Of a stretch of DNA of 64,000 nucleotides, positions 29,078 through 38,211 are shown piece after piece. The stretch covers positions 223,582-287,581 of the forward strand of contig NZ_JADNOP010000001.1 of NCBI RefSeq assembly GCF_015557635.1. The letters are read 5' to 3'. Source of the DNA: Fusicatenibacter saccharivorans. Its GTDB lineage: Bacteria > Bacillota > Clostridia > Lachnospirales > Lachnospiraceae. Below the pieces are notes generated by a model. The model worked only from the letters and a program-made list of their open reading frames with translations, made no database searches and was not told where the DNA came from. The translations under genes were made by a program, and so were the position numbers. The stretch's first letter is position 1; each line of letters starts with the position of its first letter.

Positions 29078-31053
29078 TCTTTGGCACCTCCCTGGGCTGT
29101 AAAGATATAAACCGGATTCTGGGCAATCATCAGATGGCTTCTTCCGGCCTTTTTCGCATTGGAAGCCTGCAGGCAGACGATTTCCGGCTCTTCAAACGCA
29201 AGTTTTTTGAAACACGATGCTGCCTCCGCTAATGTTTCCACGGTTACTGTATTTAATACCACGCGGATGTTCGGATTCTTCCGCAGGAGCAGTTCCAGAA
29301 TCTCTTTTAAGTTTCCGGCAGACCCGCCGATAAATGCATGCGTCGGAACCGGGAGTGCTTCGAGTGCTTCCGGTGCAGTTCCCTCAATAATTTCCAGATG
29401 ATCCACTGCAAATTTCTTTTTATTTTCCTGCAGAAGTGCAACGGCTGCCGGATTTTTTTCTATCGCATATACCTTTCCCTGTGCTGCACGAAGCGCCATC
29501 TCAATCGAAACAGAACCTGTGCCCGATCCAATATCATAGACAACAGAATTCGAAGAAAGCTGCAGATGTGAAAGAGACGCATTGCGCACTTCCCGCTTGG
29601 TCATCGGTACTTTGTCACGCAGAAATACTTCATCTGCCATGCCGGCTGTAAACTCTGGTTCCGGATTCGGATTTTCAAACAGAAGAACCGCAAGCGGAGC
29701 AAACTCCATTTTAGCAAGTTCGAATGGGGTTCCTGTCACAATCTGTTCTTCCGGATACGACAGATCCGTTCCCACATACAGCACAATCTGCTCCCAGCCG
29801 TACGAACTTAACGTCTGGCAGATTTCCCTGACACTGCCCTTTCCGCCGGCGATCGCCAGAGTTTTCCGGTTTCGGCGGACCGTCTCCAGAAAGTTGCAGT
29901 GCTGTCCGTGCAGGCTCACAAATGCTGCATCCTCCCAGGACACTCCGATTTTGGCACAGAAATAAACCAGCGAAGAAATTCCCGGCTCTACACGGACAGA
30001 AAAATCCGCATCTTCCGCAAGGACGGCCTGAAGTTTCTTTGCTCCGCTGTAAAAGCCGACATCACCCGACTGCAGAAGAACAATCTTTTCATATTCCGGG
30101 TGCGCCTTCAGATACTCGTAAATCTTTTCCGGGCTGTATTCTGCAAGCATTGGCTTCTGATATTTTTCTACTGCTTTTGTCATGCGTCCCGCACCGATCA
30201 GCACATCCGCCTGCTCACACGCGTCTACGAGCGCCAGCGTCATCTGTGCTTCTGCACCAGGTCCGATTCCGGCGATCACGACGTCCCGTTTCACGGACAG
30301 ATCAAATTTTTCAACGAGATACCTCTTGACCTCGTCCTCCGAGAGTCCTTCTTCCTCTTTCGGACGGCCGATCAGAACGACACGGACACCGGCCTTTTTT
30401 GCTGCCTCAATTTTTTCTTCAAAGCCGCCGTTTCTTCCGGATTCCTTCGTTACCATCCATTCGGCATGGAACGACTGCAGCATTGCAACGTTCATGTCCA
30501 TAGAAAACGGTCCCTGCATGCCTATGGTATGTGCGGCATCAAATCCAAGTTCCGCGCAGGATGCAATTACGCCTGGCAACGGCAGCACCCGGGCATACAC
30601 ACGGTTTTTATAATCCGGAAGCTCTGCAAATTTTGCGAGTTCCTTGCTTCCTGTTGTCACCAGAATCTTTCCCTCTGTGCCCGCCAGATACGATACCGCT
30701 TCTTCTGTCGTGTCGACCATGACGCAGGATGGATCTGCCGCAAGCGACGGCCGCAGCAGCCGAAGGTACGTTTTTCCTGCTTTTTCACATGCAGACCGGA
30801 TATTTTCCGACACAAGATCGGCATACGGATGGGTTGCATCGATAACCATTTCCGGCTGTTCTTCGCCAAAAAGCTGTTCCATCTCTTCTTCTGTCAGTCT
30901 TCCGCTTCGAACCGTCAGGGCACCGCCCTCCTCGATCCGGCACTTGCCGTATTCTGTCGCCGTACAGGCAAGGGATGCAATCTCATATTTCTTCAGAAAA
31001 CTGCAGATCTCCCGGCCTTCCGTCGTTCCGGCAAAGACGATTACTTTATTCAT
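29074..31053 (-). CDS. Fused precorrin-6A reductase / precorrin-6B methyltransferase-decarboxylase (CbiJ-CbiE-CbiT)
   Basis: Three corrin-ring enzymes are joined in 659 residues. Residues 1-252 match CbiJ, the precorrin-6A reductase (VIVFAGTTEGREI; MVIDATHPYA). Residues 257-463 match CbiE, the C5 methyltransferase (VVIAGIGPGAEAQMT; LLQSGDVGFYSGA). Residues 471-659 match CbiT, the C15 methyltransferase and decarboxylase (KREVRNASLSHL; SAM loop DIGSGTGS at 507-514). CbiE-CbiT fusions (CobL) are well known. Adding CbiJ at the N-terminus is less usual and channels three consecutive steps. It overlaps cbiH by 8 bases and cbiA by 4. Confidence 0.94.
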   Translation of the reverse strand: MNKVIVFAGTTEGREICSFLKKYEIASLACTATEYGKCRIEEGGALTVRSGRLTEEEMEQLFGEEQPEMVIDATHPYADLVSENIRSACEKAGKTYLRLLRPSLAADPSCVMVDTTEEAVSYLAGTEGKILVTTGSKELAKFAELPDYKNRVYARVLPLPGVIASCAELGFDAAHTIGMQGPFSMDMNVAMLQSFHAEWMVTKESGRNGGFEEKIEAAKKAGVRVVLIGRPKEEEGLSEDEVKRYLVEKFDLSVKRDVVIAGIGPGAEAQMTLALVDACEQADVLIGAGRMTKAVEKYQKPMLAEYSPEKIYEYLKAHPEYEKIVLLQSGDVGFYSGAKKLQAVLAEDADFSVRVEPGISSLVYFCAKIGVSWEDAAFVSLHGQHCNFLETVRRNRKTLAIAGGKGSVREICQTLSSYGWEQIVLYVGTDLSYPEEQIVTGTPFELAKMEFAPLAVLLFENPNPEPEFTAGMADEVFLRDKVPMTKREVRNASLSHLQLSSNSVVYDIGSGTGSVSIEMALRAAQGKVYAIEKNPAAVALLQENKKKFAVDHLEIIEGTAPEALEALPVPTHAFIGGSAGNLKEILELLLRKNPNIRVVLNTVTVETLAEAASCFKKLAFEEPEIVCLQASNAKKAGRSHLMIAQNPVYIFTAQGGAKE

Positions 31054-31777
31054 AGCGATATCCCCTCGGCGTTACCATGTGATCCCGGATTTCCTTTGTC
31101 TGACTGTTTCCGATAAATACCGTCGTAAACATATCCACTTTTGTATTGCGAAGTTCTGCAAGCGTCATGGTCCGGCTCGTCTCCCCGTCTCTTCCGATCT
31201 GGCTTACGATTCCGCAGACGGTTTCCGGCGCTTTGTAACGAAGCATCAGATCACACGCTTTTTCCAGATAATCCGCTCTCTTATGGCTTCCCGGGTTATA
31301 AAGACAGATGACAAAATCCGCTTCCGATGCCAGCAGAAGACGTTTTTCAATTTTCTCCCACGGTGTCAGAAGATCGCTCAGGCTGATCAGGGCGAAGTCG
31401 TGGATCAACGGTGCACCAAGAACGGCAGCGCCTCCCGTTGCGGCGGTCACGCCTGGAATTACCTTAATTTCAATATCAGGCCATTCTTCCGAAAGCTCAT
31501 ACATCAGACCTGCCATACCGTAAACGCCGGCATCTCCGCTGCAGATCATAGCAACCTGTTTTCCCTCTGCCGCAGTTTCAAATGCTAGACGGCAGCGCTC
31601 CACCTCTTTCCGCATCGGTGTCGTCAGAAATTCTTTTCCTGCAAAATGTTCTTTTACCAGATCCACATAGACGGTATAGCCGATGATCACATCGCAGTTC
31701 CGCAGCGCATCCGCCGCCTCGATCGTCATTTTTTCATATGCTCCGGGGCCGATGCCCACGACAAAAATTGTACTCAA
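31046..31777 (-). CDS. cbiH: Cobalt-factor III / precorrin-3B C17-methyltransferase
   Basis: CbiH methylates C-17 and contracts the ring. The 243-residue protein has the SAM-uroporphyrin methyltransferase fold, with the N-terminal VVGIGPGAYEKMT loop, ICSGDAGVYGMAG and VIPGVTAATGGAAVLGAP. The CbiH-specific SLSDLLTPW and LYNPGSHKR blocks separate it from the CbiF and CbiL relatives. It overlaps cbiG by 4 bases. Confidence 0.94.
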   Translation of the reverse strand: MSTIFVVGIGPGAYEKMTIEAADALRNCDVIIGYTVYVDLVKEHFAGKEFLTTPMRKEVERCRLAFETAAEGKQVAMICSGDAGVYGMAGLMYELSEEWPDIEIKVIPGVTAATGGAAVLGAPLIHDFALISLSDLLTPWEKIEKRLLLASEADFVICLYNPGSHKRADYLEKACDLMLRYKAPETVCGIVSQIGRDGETSRTMTLAELRNTKVDMFTTVFIGNSQTKEIRDHMVTPRGYRYE

Positions 31778-32805
31778 AATACTGCCCTCCAGTCCGCCGC
31801 AGCCAGTGCAACTGTTACACCGTCCGCTGCCTTTTTTTTCTTTATCAGTCTGCCGCCGGCGAGAACTGCGCTGCGCTCACAGACATTGTCAATTCCTGTA
31901 ATCTTCTTCACAAACGGAGACGGCGTAAATTCCCCCTCCGCTGTTTCCAGTTCTTCTGCAGAAAAGGTCCGGTACTGCCAGCCATACTTTTCCACCAGCT
32001 GCAGAATTCCCGGCTCCTGCGCTTTCAGATCAATACTTGCCGCCTGTCGAACTGCTTTTGGAGAAATCCCGGCCGCCGCAAGTGCCGCAAGAACCTTTTC
32101 TTCAATCCGGCCGGCCGGTGTATTCTTCTTACAGCCGATGCCGACGGTGATCACCTTCGGGATCAGGTGAAGTGTTCTCTCATATGGCGAATCCTCTTCC
32201 GATGTGGTAATGCAGATTCCCATCGACGGTTTTGCCGCCTCTTCCGGGATCAGTTCCTCCGGTTTTGTTCCCTCCACCGGAAAACGACTGCAGAATCCAA
32301 CCGTTTTTCCGTCCACCAGAAGCGCCGCTGCCTCTTTTGCCAGCTCCATCTCACAAATTTCACAATGATTTTTTACAGCAAAGACATCGACCGCAAACTT
32401 GTGATTGACATCCGTTGCCGTTGTAATGACCGGAACCGCACCCGTTACAGCTGCAACTTCTTCCGTCAGCTCGTTTGCCCCGCCGATATGGCCGGAAAGT
32501 AATGAAATCACGAACTTTCCCTGTTCATCCATACACAGAACCGCCGGATCTGTCTTTTTACTTTTCACGTACGGTGCAATACTGCGCACCGCAATCCCGC
32601 ACGCCCCGATAAACAAAATCGCATCCATTTCCTGAAACATGCGCTCTGTCCATGCAGGAAGCGACGGTGCAATCGCAGGAATTCCCGCTTCTTTCCCGTA
32701 CTTTTCCAGTGCATATCCTTCACAGCTGTGTTTTTTCAGTGCCGCACAGAGTTTTTGATTCCAGACGCATCCGTTTCTTGTAAAACTTGCTATGGCTATT
32801 TTCAT
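31774..32805 (-). CDS. cbiG: Cobalt-precorrin-5A hydrolase
   Basis: CbiG opens the delta-lactone ring and releases acetaldehyde in the anaerobic pathway. The 343-residue protein has the N-terminal and central domains (FIGACGIAVRSIAPYVKSKKTDPAV; LSGHIGGANELTEEVA). The C-terminal domain has VGIGCKKNTPAGRIEE. The start at 32805 lies 1 base after the cbiF stop. An in-frame start at 32889 would lie inside cbiF. Confidence 0.95.
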   Translation of the reverse strand: MKIAIASFTRNGCVWNQKLCAALKKHSCEGYALEKYGKEAGIPAIAPSLPAWTERMFQEMDAILFIGACGIAVRSIAPYVKSKKTDPAVLCMDEQGKFVISLLSGHIGGANELTEEVAAVTGAVPVITTATDVNHKFAVDVFAVKNHCEICEMELAKEAAALLVDGKTVGFCSRFPVEGTKPEELIPEEAAKPSMGICITTSEEDSPYERTLHLIPKVITVGIGCKKNTPAGRIEEKVLAALAAAGISPKAVRQAASIDLKAQEPGILQLVEKYGWQYRTFSAEELETAEGEFTPSPFVKKITGIDNVCERSAVLAGGRLIKKKKAADGVTVALAAADWRAVF

Positions 32806-32806
32806 C

Positions 32807-33565
32807 TTATTTTTCTGCCTCTCGGAATTCGGTGGTAAACGCCGGATTGTACAGATCACTTCTGCGGTAATTTCCCTGGGAAACGGCATTTCCGATGATC
32901 ATCAGCGCTGTCTTGGTGATCTGGTTCTTTTTCGCCGTCTCGGCAAGTGTTCCAACGGTGCAGACGAACGTCTTCTCCTCCGGCCAGGTTGCTTTGTAAA
33001 CGATCGCTGCCGGAGTATCTGCCGTATAGCCGCCTGCAATCAGCTCACGGGAAAGTTCCTCTAAGAGTCCCGTGCTTAAGAATACAACCATCGTTGCCTG
33101 ATGTGCCGCAAAAGACGCAATGCTCTCCCGCTCCGGAACCGGTGTTCTTCCGGCCATTCTGGTGATGACAACACTCTGGGAGATATCCGGCAGCGTATAT
33201 TCCATTTCAAGGGCAGCAGCCGCTCCGCAGAAAGAGCTGACACCCGGACAGTCATCGTGAGCGATTCCAAGGGCATCGAGCGCATCAATCTGTTCGCGGA
33301 TTGCACCGTACAGGCACGGATCTCCCGTGTGGAGTCTTGCCACAGTCTGGCCTTTGCTTTCGGCCTCTTTCATAACATCAATCACCTGCTCCAGCGTCAT
33401 GGTTGCACTGTTATATACCACACAGCCCTCTTTTTTCAGATCCAGCAGTGCCGGATTGACAAGAGAACCTGCATAAATGATAATGTCCGCCTCACCAAGC
33501 AGCTTCTGTCCTCTTACCGTAATCAGATCCGGGGCTCCAGGGCCCGCTCCAATAAAATGTACCAT
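32807..33565 (-). CDS. cbiF: Cobalt-precorrin-4 C11-methyltransferase
   Basis: CbiF methylates C-11 of cobalt-precorrin-4. The 252-residue SAM-dependent methyltransferase has HFIGAGPGAPDLITVRG at its N-terminus. HTGDPCLYGAI and CPGVSSFCGAAAALEMEYTLP blocks follow, diagnostic for CbiF/CobM. It abuts cbiL directly (stop-to-start 0-1 base). Confidence 0.95.
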   Translation of the reverse strand: MVHFIGAGPGAPDLITVRGQKLLGEADIIIYAGSLVNPALLDLKKEGCVVYNSATMTLEQVIDVMKEAESKGQTVARLHTGDPCLYGAIREQIDALDALGIAHDDCPGVSSFCGAAAALEMEYTLPDISQSVVITRMAGRTPVPERESIASFAAHQATMVVFLSTGLLEELSRELIAGGYTADTPAAIVYKATWPEEKTFVCTVGTLAETAKKNQITKTALMIIGNAVSQGNYRRSDLYNPAFTTEFREAEK

Positions 33566-34258
33566 CTATTTTTTCCTCTTTTCTTTTACAATAATCAGTG
33601 AATAGTAACTTGCCTGGTCCGGGATTTCTTCCGCGCTGAAATACTTCTGTTCCGTATCCATGCCGCAGTTTTCTACCATCACCGCCCGGCAGTTCTTTTC
33701 CTTCAGGAACTGTTTCACAGCCGGCATCTTTTTACCCGCTTTCATCAGAACCTTTGTTCCTGAAAGTTCCAGTGCATCTTCAATCTGGTAAGACGCCGGA
33801 ATCACATGCAGTTCTTCGGAATTTTCCACCAGTCCCTCGGAAAGAGATGCTGCTGCCGCGCAGAACGATGTAACACCGCTTACAATTCTCGCATCGTAAC
33901 CGTCTTCCAGTACCCGTCTGTGTACATAAAGGTAGGTAGAATACACAGTTGGATCTCCGAGTGTCAGAAATACTACGTTTTTTCCTGCATCCAGCAGCTC
34001 CTCTATTTTTTCTGCACCGCGCCGGTGATTTTCCTCCAGTTCTTTGGCATTCTTTGTCATCGGCATTGGAATAGCAACGAGCTCTTTTTCTGCCAGTTCC
34101 GGCACTGCCTGAACAGCAATCTGGTAGGCAATGCTCTCTTCCGGTTTCTCTCCTGGTACTGCAATCGTATCATTTTCCCGGATCAGACGGACGGCCTTTA
34201 ACGTCATAAGCTCCGGGTCTCCCGGTCCGATTCCTGTTCCAAATAAAATTCCTGTCAT
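33566..34258 (-). CDS. cbiL: Cobalt-factor II / precorrin-2 C20-methyltransferase
   Basis: CbiL adds the C-20 methyl group. The 230-residue protein begins MTGILFGTGIGPGDPELMTLKA, with TLGDPTVYSTY and VSGVTSFCAAAASL downstream, matching CbiL/CobI. The ATG at 34258 is chosen because the in-frame extension to 34396 lies within cbiD and lacks family similarity. The ribosome site is weak (AGAG), which suggests coupling to cbiD translation. Confidence 0.94.
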   Translation of the reverse strand: MTGILFGTGIGPGDPELMTLKAVRLIRENDTIAVPGEKPEESIAYQIAVQAVPELAEKELVAIPMPMTKNAKELEENHRRGAEKIEELLDAGKNVVFLTLGDPTVYSTYLYVHRRVLEDGYDARIVSGVTSFCAAAASLSEGLVENSEELHVIPASYQIEDALELSGTKVLMKAGKKMPAVKQFLKEKNCRAVMVENCGMDTEQKYFSAEEIPDQASYYSLIIVKEKRKK

Positions 34259-34265
34259 TTTGTTT

Positions 34266-35438
34266 TTACTCTTTTCTGTTTTCTTTTTCTTCCTGCTCCC
34301 GCAGGCGCTCCAGAAGTTCTCCCGCTCCCGGGGTTTCCCCGAGCAGGCCCTCATTGCTTGAAAAAACAATCGCCTCCGTCTGCACTCTGCCCTCAATATG
34401 GTAATTCATGTAAAAAGCAATTTTTTCTGTCACTTTTTCCATGGTCTCTTTCAGGCATCCTGCTTCCTTTAAAATCTGCACCGCTTCTTCCGTCGTTCCG
34501 GTCTCCAGCAGTTTTTTTGCCAGTGCAAGATCCGCCCCTGCACGCACCGCCTGCGCCGTAAGAAGCTCCGCACGGCAGTCTGCCTCGTGGGAATGGGTAT
34601 TCATAATTCCGCCGGACACCTTGACAAATTTTCCAAGATGTGCCACAAAAAGGATGGCGTCAAAGCCGAGCTCAGCTGCAAATTCCAGTGTTTTTCCGAC
34701 GTAATTACTGCACTTAACGGAATGGTCTGCACGGACCCACGGATACGTTTTTAAGAAGTCCTGTCCGTAATTTCCCGGTGTTACCAGAAGGACGCGGTCA
34801 CCCTGTGCTTTCCGCATTTCCATCTCGACGCGGATCGTGGAAATCAGCGCCTCCTCGCTCATCGGCACTACAATCCCGCTCGTTCCAAGGATTGAAATGC
34901 CGCCGGTGATGCCAAGTCTCGGATTGAATGTATGCTTTGCCAGTTCTTCCCCTTCCGGTACGGAGATGATAACCTGCAGTGCGCGGAAATCATCGAGTTT
35001 TTTCTGAATCTCCTCCACATTCTCGCGGATCATCTGGCGCGGTACATGGTTGATCGCCGCGTTTCCGACCGGCTGATCCAGCCCCGGCTTTGTCACACGC
35101 CCGACGCCGAATCCTCCATCGATTACAATTCCCTCTTCTGTTCCAAACGTCACTTCCGCGTAAATCAATGCTTTATCTGTCACATCCGGATCATCCCCGC
35201 CGTCTTTTCGGACGGCACAGCTTACTTTTTCGGCACTTCTCCGGATATCCAGCAATTCCAGATTCAGAACAATGCCCTTTGGCGTATGGATTTTCACTTC
35301 CTGTATTTCTTTCCCGGAAAGCAGCATAAACGCCGCTCCCCGCGCTGCCGCTGCAGCGCAGGAACCCGTCGTATATCCCATGCGGAGTTTCTTGCTGCCG
35401 CGCATAATATATGCATCTTCTAAGCCTGTCCTGCTCAT
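34266..35438 (-). CDS. cbiD: Cobalt-precorrin-5B C1-methyltransferase
   Basis: CbiD methylates C-1 in the anaerobic pathway and is the first gene of the operon. The 390-residue protein has the signature MGYTTGSCAAAAARGA, the GVGRVTKPGL block and an LFVAHLGKFVKVSGGIMNTHS block. AAGGAG precedes the ATG. No cobalamin riboswitch is seen in the 134 bases upstream. A perfect 8-base-pair hairpin (35455-35479) lies just before the ribosome site. Confidence 0.96.
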   Translation of the reverse strand: MSRTGLEDAYIMRGSKKLRMGYTTGSCAAAAARGAAFMLLSGKEIQEVKIHTPKGIVLNLELLDIRRSAEKVSCAVRKDGGDDPDVTDKALIYAEVTFGTEEGIVIDGGFGVGRVTKPGLDQPVGNAAINHVPRQMIRENVEEIQKKLDDFRALQVIISVPEGEELAKHTFNPRLGITGGISILGTSGIVVPMSEEALISTIRVEMEMRKAQGDRVLLVTPGNYGQDFLKTYPWVRADHSVKCSNYVGKTLEFAAELGFDAILFVAHLGKFVKVSGGIMNTHSHEADCRAELLTAQAVRAGADLALAKKLLETGTTEEAVQILKEAGCLKETMEKVTEKIAFYMNYHIEGRVQTEAIVFSSNEGLLGETPGAGELLERLREQEEKENRKE

Positions 35439-35454
35439 GTTTTTCTCCTTAACA

Positions 35455-35479
35455 GATCCGGCGGTTTTTCTGCCGGATC
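35455..35479 (-). promoter_or_regulatory. Hairpin in the leader of the cobalamin operon
   Basis: GATCCGGC and GCCGGATC pair across a 9-base loop just upstream of the AAGGAG of cbiD, with no T run afterwards. It is not a terminator. It could protect the 5' end or affect ribosome access; this is inference. Confidence 0.4.
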
Positions 35480-35572
35480 ACGCTATCTGTTTTATCATAA
35501 CACACAATGAAAAAATGCTGAACCATTTTCGCATATTTTTTCAAAAAAGATCAATTTTTCCCGGCTGTTTTT

Positions 35573-37273
35573 CTATCTCAGAAACTTATTCTTTTCCCAG
35601 CTTCCTGTTGTTTCAAACTCCGCGGCTCTTCTTTCTGCCTGTTTTACAATTTTTTCATCAATTCCCATATTTCCAAGCAGCGCAATCGCATTCTTTCCTC
35701 TTGCCGGCCCCTGTTCCAGGCGATACGGGAAGGAAATACTCTGCGCGGTAATCTGCTCTTCAAAATGATAATTGGTGTAGAGATCTTCCAGCAGATACGT
35801 CAGTTCAGTATCATGTGTTGCTGCAAGACAGAGCACATTTGCACGGCGCAGGGCAGCAAGCACACTCTCTGACGCTGCAATCCGCTCCGTCGTGTTTGTT
35901 CCCCGCAGCACCTCATCAATGACGCACAGAAGCGGTGTTTTTTCACGGCTTGCCTCCAGAATCCGTTTTAAAGATTTTACTTCCACAACAAAGTAACTCT
36001 CTCCCTGTGCCAGATTATCGCGGAGTGCCATGGATGTCATGATCCGGCACACAACACCGCGATACCGCTTCGAAAGACTCGTGTTCAGTGCCTGTGCCAG
36101 AATCGCATTCACTGCCATGTTTTTCATAAATGTGGATTTTCCCGACGCATTCGAGCCGGTCAGCAGAATTCCGCCCTCCGCATACAGACTGTTTGCCACC
36201 GGATGTGTCAGAAGCGGATGATAAAGCTCCTCCGCATCGATCCGACAGCCCGCCTTTTTCTCATCCAGGAATTCCGGCCGGCAGTAATACGAAAGGCTCT
36301 CCCGGTACGATGCTGCAGACAGTGCAAAGTCCAGGAGTCCAAGATCCTCTGCCATCTGCAGAATCGCTTTTTCATACGATTTCACTCCGGAAACAACCGA
36401 AGAATACTCGATCAGATCCAGCAGAAAGAACGTGTGAAAGTATGCAAAAATCATGTTTGCTGCACCGCCCTGCGATTCTTTCGTATTCACAAGTGTTCTG
36501 CATTTTCTTGTAATCGGACGGAGTTGTTTTTCCTGTTCTTCCAGACGCTTCTGATACATTTCCAATCCGGAAATTTTTTCTTTTCCAAGTTCCCTGGCTG
36601 TCCGCTGCAGCCGCAGGATACAGCCAAACGCTTTTAATGCACTCTCCAGCTTTTTGCTCTCCCTTCCATGCATCAGTCCGTTGCCGACCATAGAAGCAAA
36701 CAGAACAGCCACACCCAGCGGAGGCAGTACAAACAGCAGTCCAATTCCAAGCACAGCAATACCGGCCATCAGAAGATATTTCCCCTTCTCTCCCGGCTCC
36801 GCCTCCATCAGTACGGCTATTTCTTCTGTCGGCGGATTCATCTTTTCTTTTCCCATCAAAAGAAGTGCTTTCTGCACTGCTTCTCTGGCTTTTTGGTTCT
36901 CTGCAAAAAGCTTCATCAGCCGTTCCCGCTCTTCCCTGATTTCTGTTGTTGTGACCGGCATCCGAAGCGCCGTGTACAGATATTCTTCCCCGCACACCGA
37001 CACTGTGTGGTCAACTGTGTCAAAAACCGCATCGAGATCCAGGTCATTCCAGGTAATCGCGTCCACGCAGAAGCTTTCCCCTGCTTTTCGTCTCAGACAC
37101 GCTTCCAGTTTTTCTTTCTTTTCCCGTGCCGTCCGTTTCTCCTGCTTTTTTCCCCATTTCTTCCGCAGTTGTACCAGCTTCTTTTCCTGTTCATTTCTGT
37201 TATTCTGTACCATCCAAACTCCCAGCAGTATCAGAACCACAAAAATTCCTGCCGTCGTGTACAGTTCTTTCAT
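35573..37273 (-). CDS. Membrane-associated MutS-family ATPase
   Basis: The 566-residue protein begins with a transmembrane helix (about 8-23) and a basic coiled stretch. A MutS-like core/lever region follows, with two further hydrophobic segments near 168-200. The C-terminal MutS ATPase is complete: Walker A GSNASGKS, ALRDNLAQGESYF, Walker B LLCVIDEVLRGTN and ATHDTELTYLL. The N-terminal mismatch-recognition domain of true MutS is absent, so mismatch repair is unlikely. Such membrane-anchored relatives occur in clostridia without a known function. It lies between the sortase locus and the cobalamin operon on the minus strand. Confidence 0.85.
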   Translation of the reverse strand: MKELYTTAGIFVVLILLGVWMVQNNRNEQEKKLVQLRKKWGKKQEKRTAREKKEKLEACLRRKAGESFCVDAITWNDLDLDAVFDTVDHTVSVCGEEYLYTALRMPVTTTEIREERERLMKLFAENQKAREAVQKALLLMGKEKMNPPTEEIAVLMEAEPGEKGKYLLMAGIAVLGIGLLFVLPPLGVAVLFASMVGNGLMHGRESKKLESALKAFGCILRLQRTARELGKEKISGLEMYQKRLEEQEKQLRPITRKCRTLVNTKESQGGAANMIFAYFHTFFLLDLIEYSSVVSGVKSYEKAILQMAEDLGLLDFALSAASYRESLSYYCRPEFLDEKKAGCRIDAEELYHPLLTHPVANSLYAEGGILLTGSNASGKSTFMKNMAVNAILAQALNTSLSKRYRGVVCRIMTSMALRDNLAQGESYFVVEVKSLKRILEASREKTPLLCVIDEVLRGTNTTERIAASESVLAALRRANVLCLAATHDTELTYLLEDLYTNYHFEEQITAQSISFPYRLEQGPARGKNAIALLGNMGIDEKIVKQAERRAAEFETTGSWEKNKFLR

Positions 37274-37326
37274 GTCTTATCGCCATCCTTTTTCCTGCTC
37301 TGTATCATAAATCTTTTGATTCTGTC

Positions 37327-38160
37327 TTATTCTAGCACAGAACCCTCTTCCCTTCCAGATTTTGTTGCAAAAACCATCTCCACCGCCGCATGTACAGCCA
37401 GTCTCTGTGAACTGCTGCCGTCACCAATGCAGGTGGAAAGGGTAAGTATCTTTTGAACTTCCTTTTCCTCACCGCTGCCAAAGATAATGCTGTTTTCCTT
37501 TCTTTCCTGTACCCATGCATTCCAGTCCGCATCGCTCCATGCTCCCAGCCGGTAAACATCACTTTTGGCATCCGTCTCCTCCACACTCCAAATACGGCAC
37601 TGCCATGCTTCACCCGGCAAATACAGGTACAGATACGGAAATTCCTGTTCCCACGACGCCTCACGATACTTTTTCAATCCTCCGAACATCGTTCCATCCC
37701 GCATATTATGCCCATATAAAATCGTGTGACGTTCAGAAAAATCCTCCGGTGTATCACACGGTGCAAAAATACTGCCGTAAATCCGCTCCCTGCAAAACGC
37801 ATCGTGTGTCAGATAATATGCGTTATCCTGCCCGTGCGCAACCGGAACATCTAAGGCGCAGCCCGGAATCCAGAGCCACGCGCAGATTTCTCTATTTTTT
37901 GATCGAAGTCCTGCAAAATCAATTGTCCGAAACAGATTTTGATCTGTACTGCCCGGTTCCTGCTCCTGCACTTCTTCGCTTTTTTCGTTTTCCTCTTTGT
38001 TCTCTTCTTTTTCTTCTCTGACATACATCTCCACCGCTTCTTCCTGTTCTTTTCGAATCTGCCGGTTTACCTGAATCTGCGGCAGATACCAGAAAAAAAG
38101 CGCCGCCAATGTCAGAACTGCAATCCCTCTTCTTTTTCTGCTGATTTTTTCTCTCTCCAT
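37327..38160 (-). CDS. srtB: Class B sortase
   Basis: This is a membrane-anchored transpeptidase that joins surface proteins to the wall or to each other. The 277-residue protein has an N-terminal helix (about 12-28), a Glu/Lys-rich spacer (about 35-72) and the sortase barrel. Catalytic residues are His151 (ILYGHNM), Cys244 (TLSTC) and Arg253 (SSQRLAVHA). A class B sortase at the end of a gene set encoding fibre-like proteins suggests it handles those proteins. The best visible substrate is the sorting-tail protein at 40851-42023. Confidence 0.92.
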   Translation of the reverse strand: MEREKISRKRRGIAVLTLAALFFWYLPQIQVNRQIRKEQEEAVEMYVREEKEENKEENEKSEEVQEQEPGSTDQNLFRTIDFAGLRSKNREICAWLWIPGCALDVPVAHGQDNAYYLTHDAFCRERIYGSIFAPCDTPEDFSERHTILYGHNMRDGTMFGGLKKYREASWEQEFPYLYLYLPGEAWQCRIWSVEETDAKSDVYRLGAWSDADWNAWVQERKENSIIFGSGEEKEVQKILTLSTCIGDGSSSQRLAVHAAVEMVFATKSGREEGSVLE

Positions 38161-38168
38161 TTTGTTTT

Positions 38169-38198
38169 CATTCCACCACCCGAACCGATGGTGGAATG
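38169..38198 (-). other. Intercistronic hairpin between the CnaB gene and the sortase gene
   Basis: A perfect 10-base-pair stem (CATTCCACCA and TGGTGGAATG) with a 10-base loop sits in the 51-base gap. On the minus strand it is followed by A-rich sequence, so it is not a standard terminator in that direction. On the plus strand it is followed by a T run. It may act as an mRNA processing or stability element that lowers sortase output relative to the structural genes. Confidence 0.6.
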
Positions 38199-38211
38199 TT
38201 TTTCCGTTTTG

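Noticed and set aside
29899-31116. Plus-strand open frame of 405 codons
   Set aside because: It is antisense to the CbiJ-CbiE-CbiT gene and has an unnatural Cys/His/Arg-rich composition.
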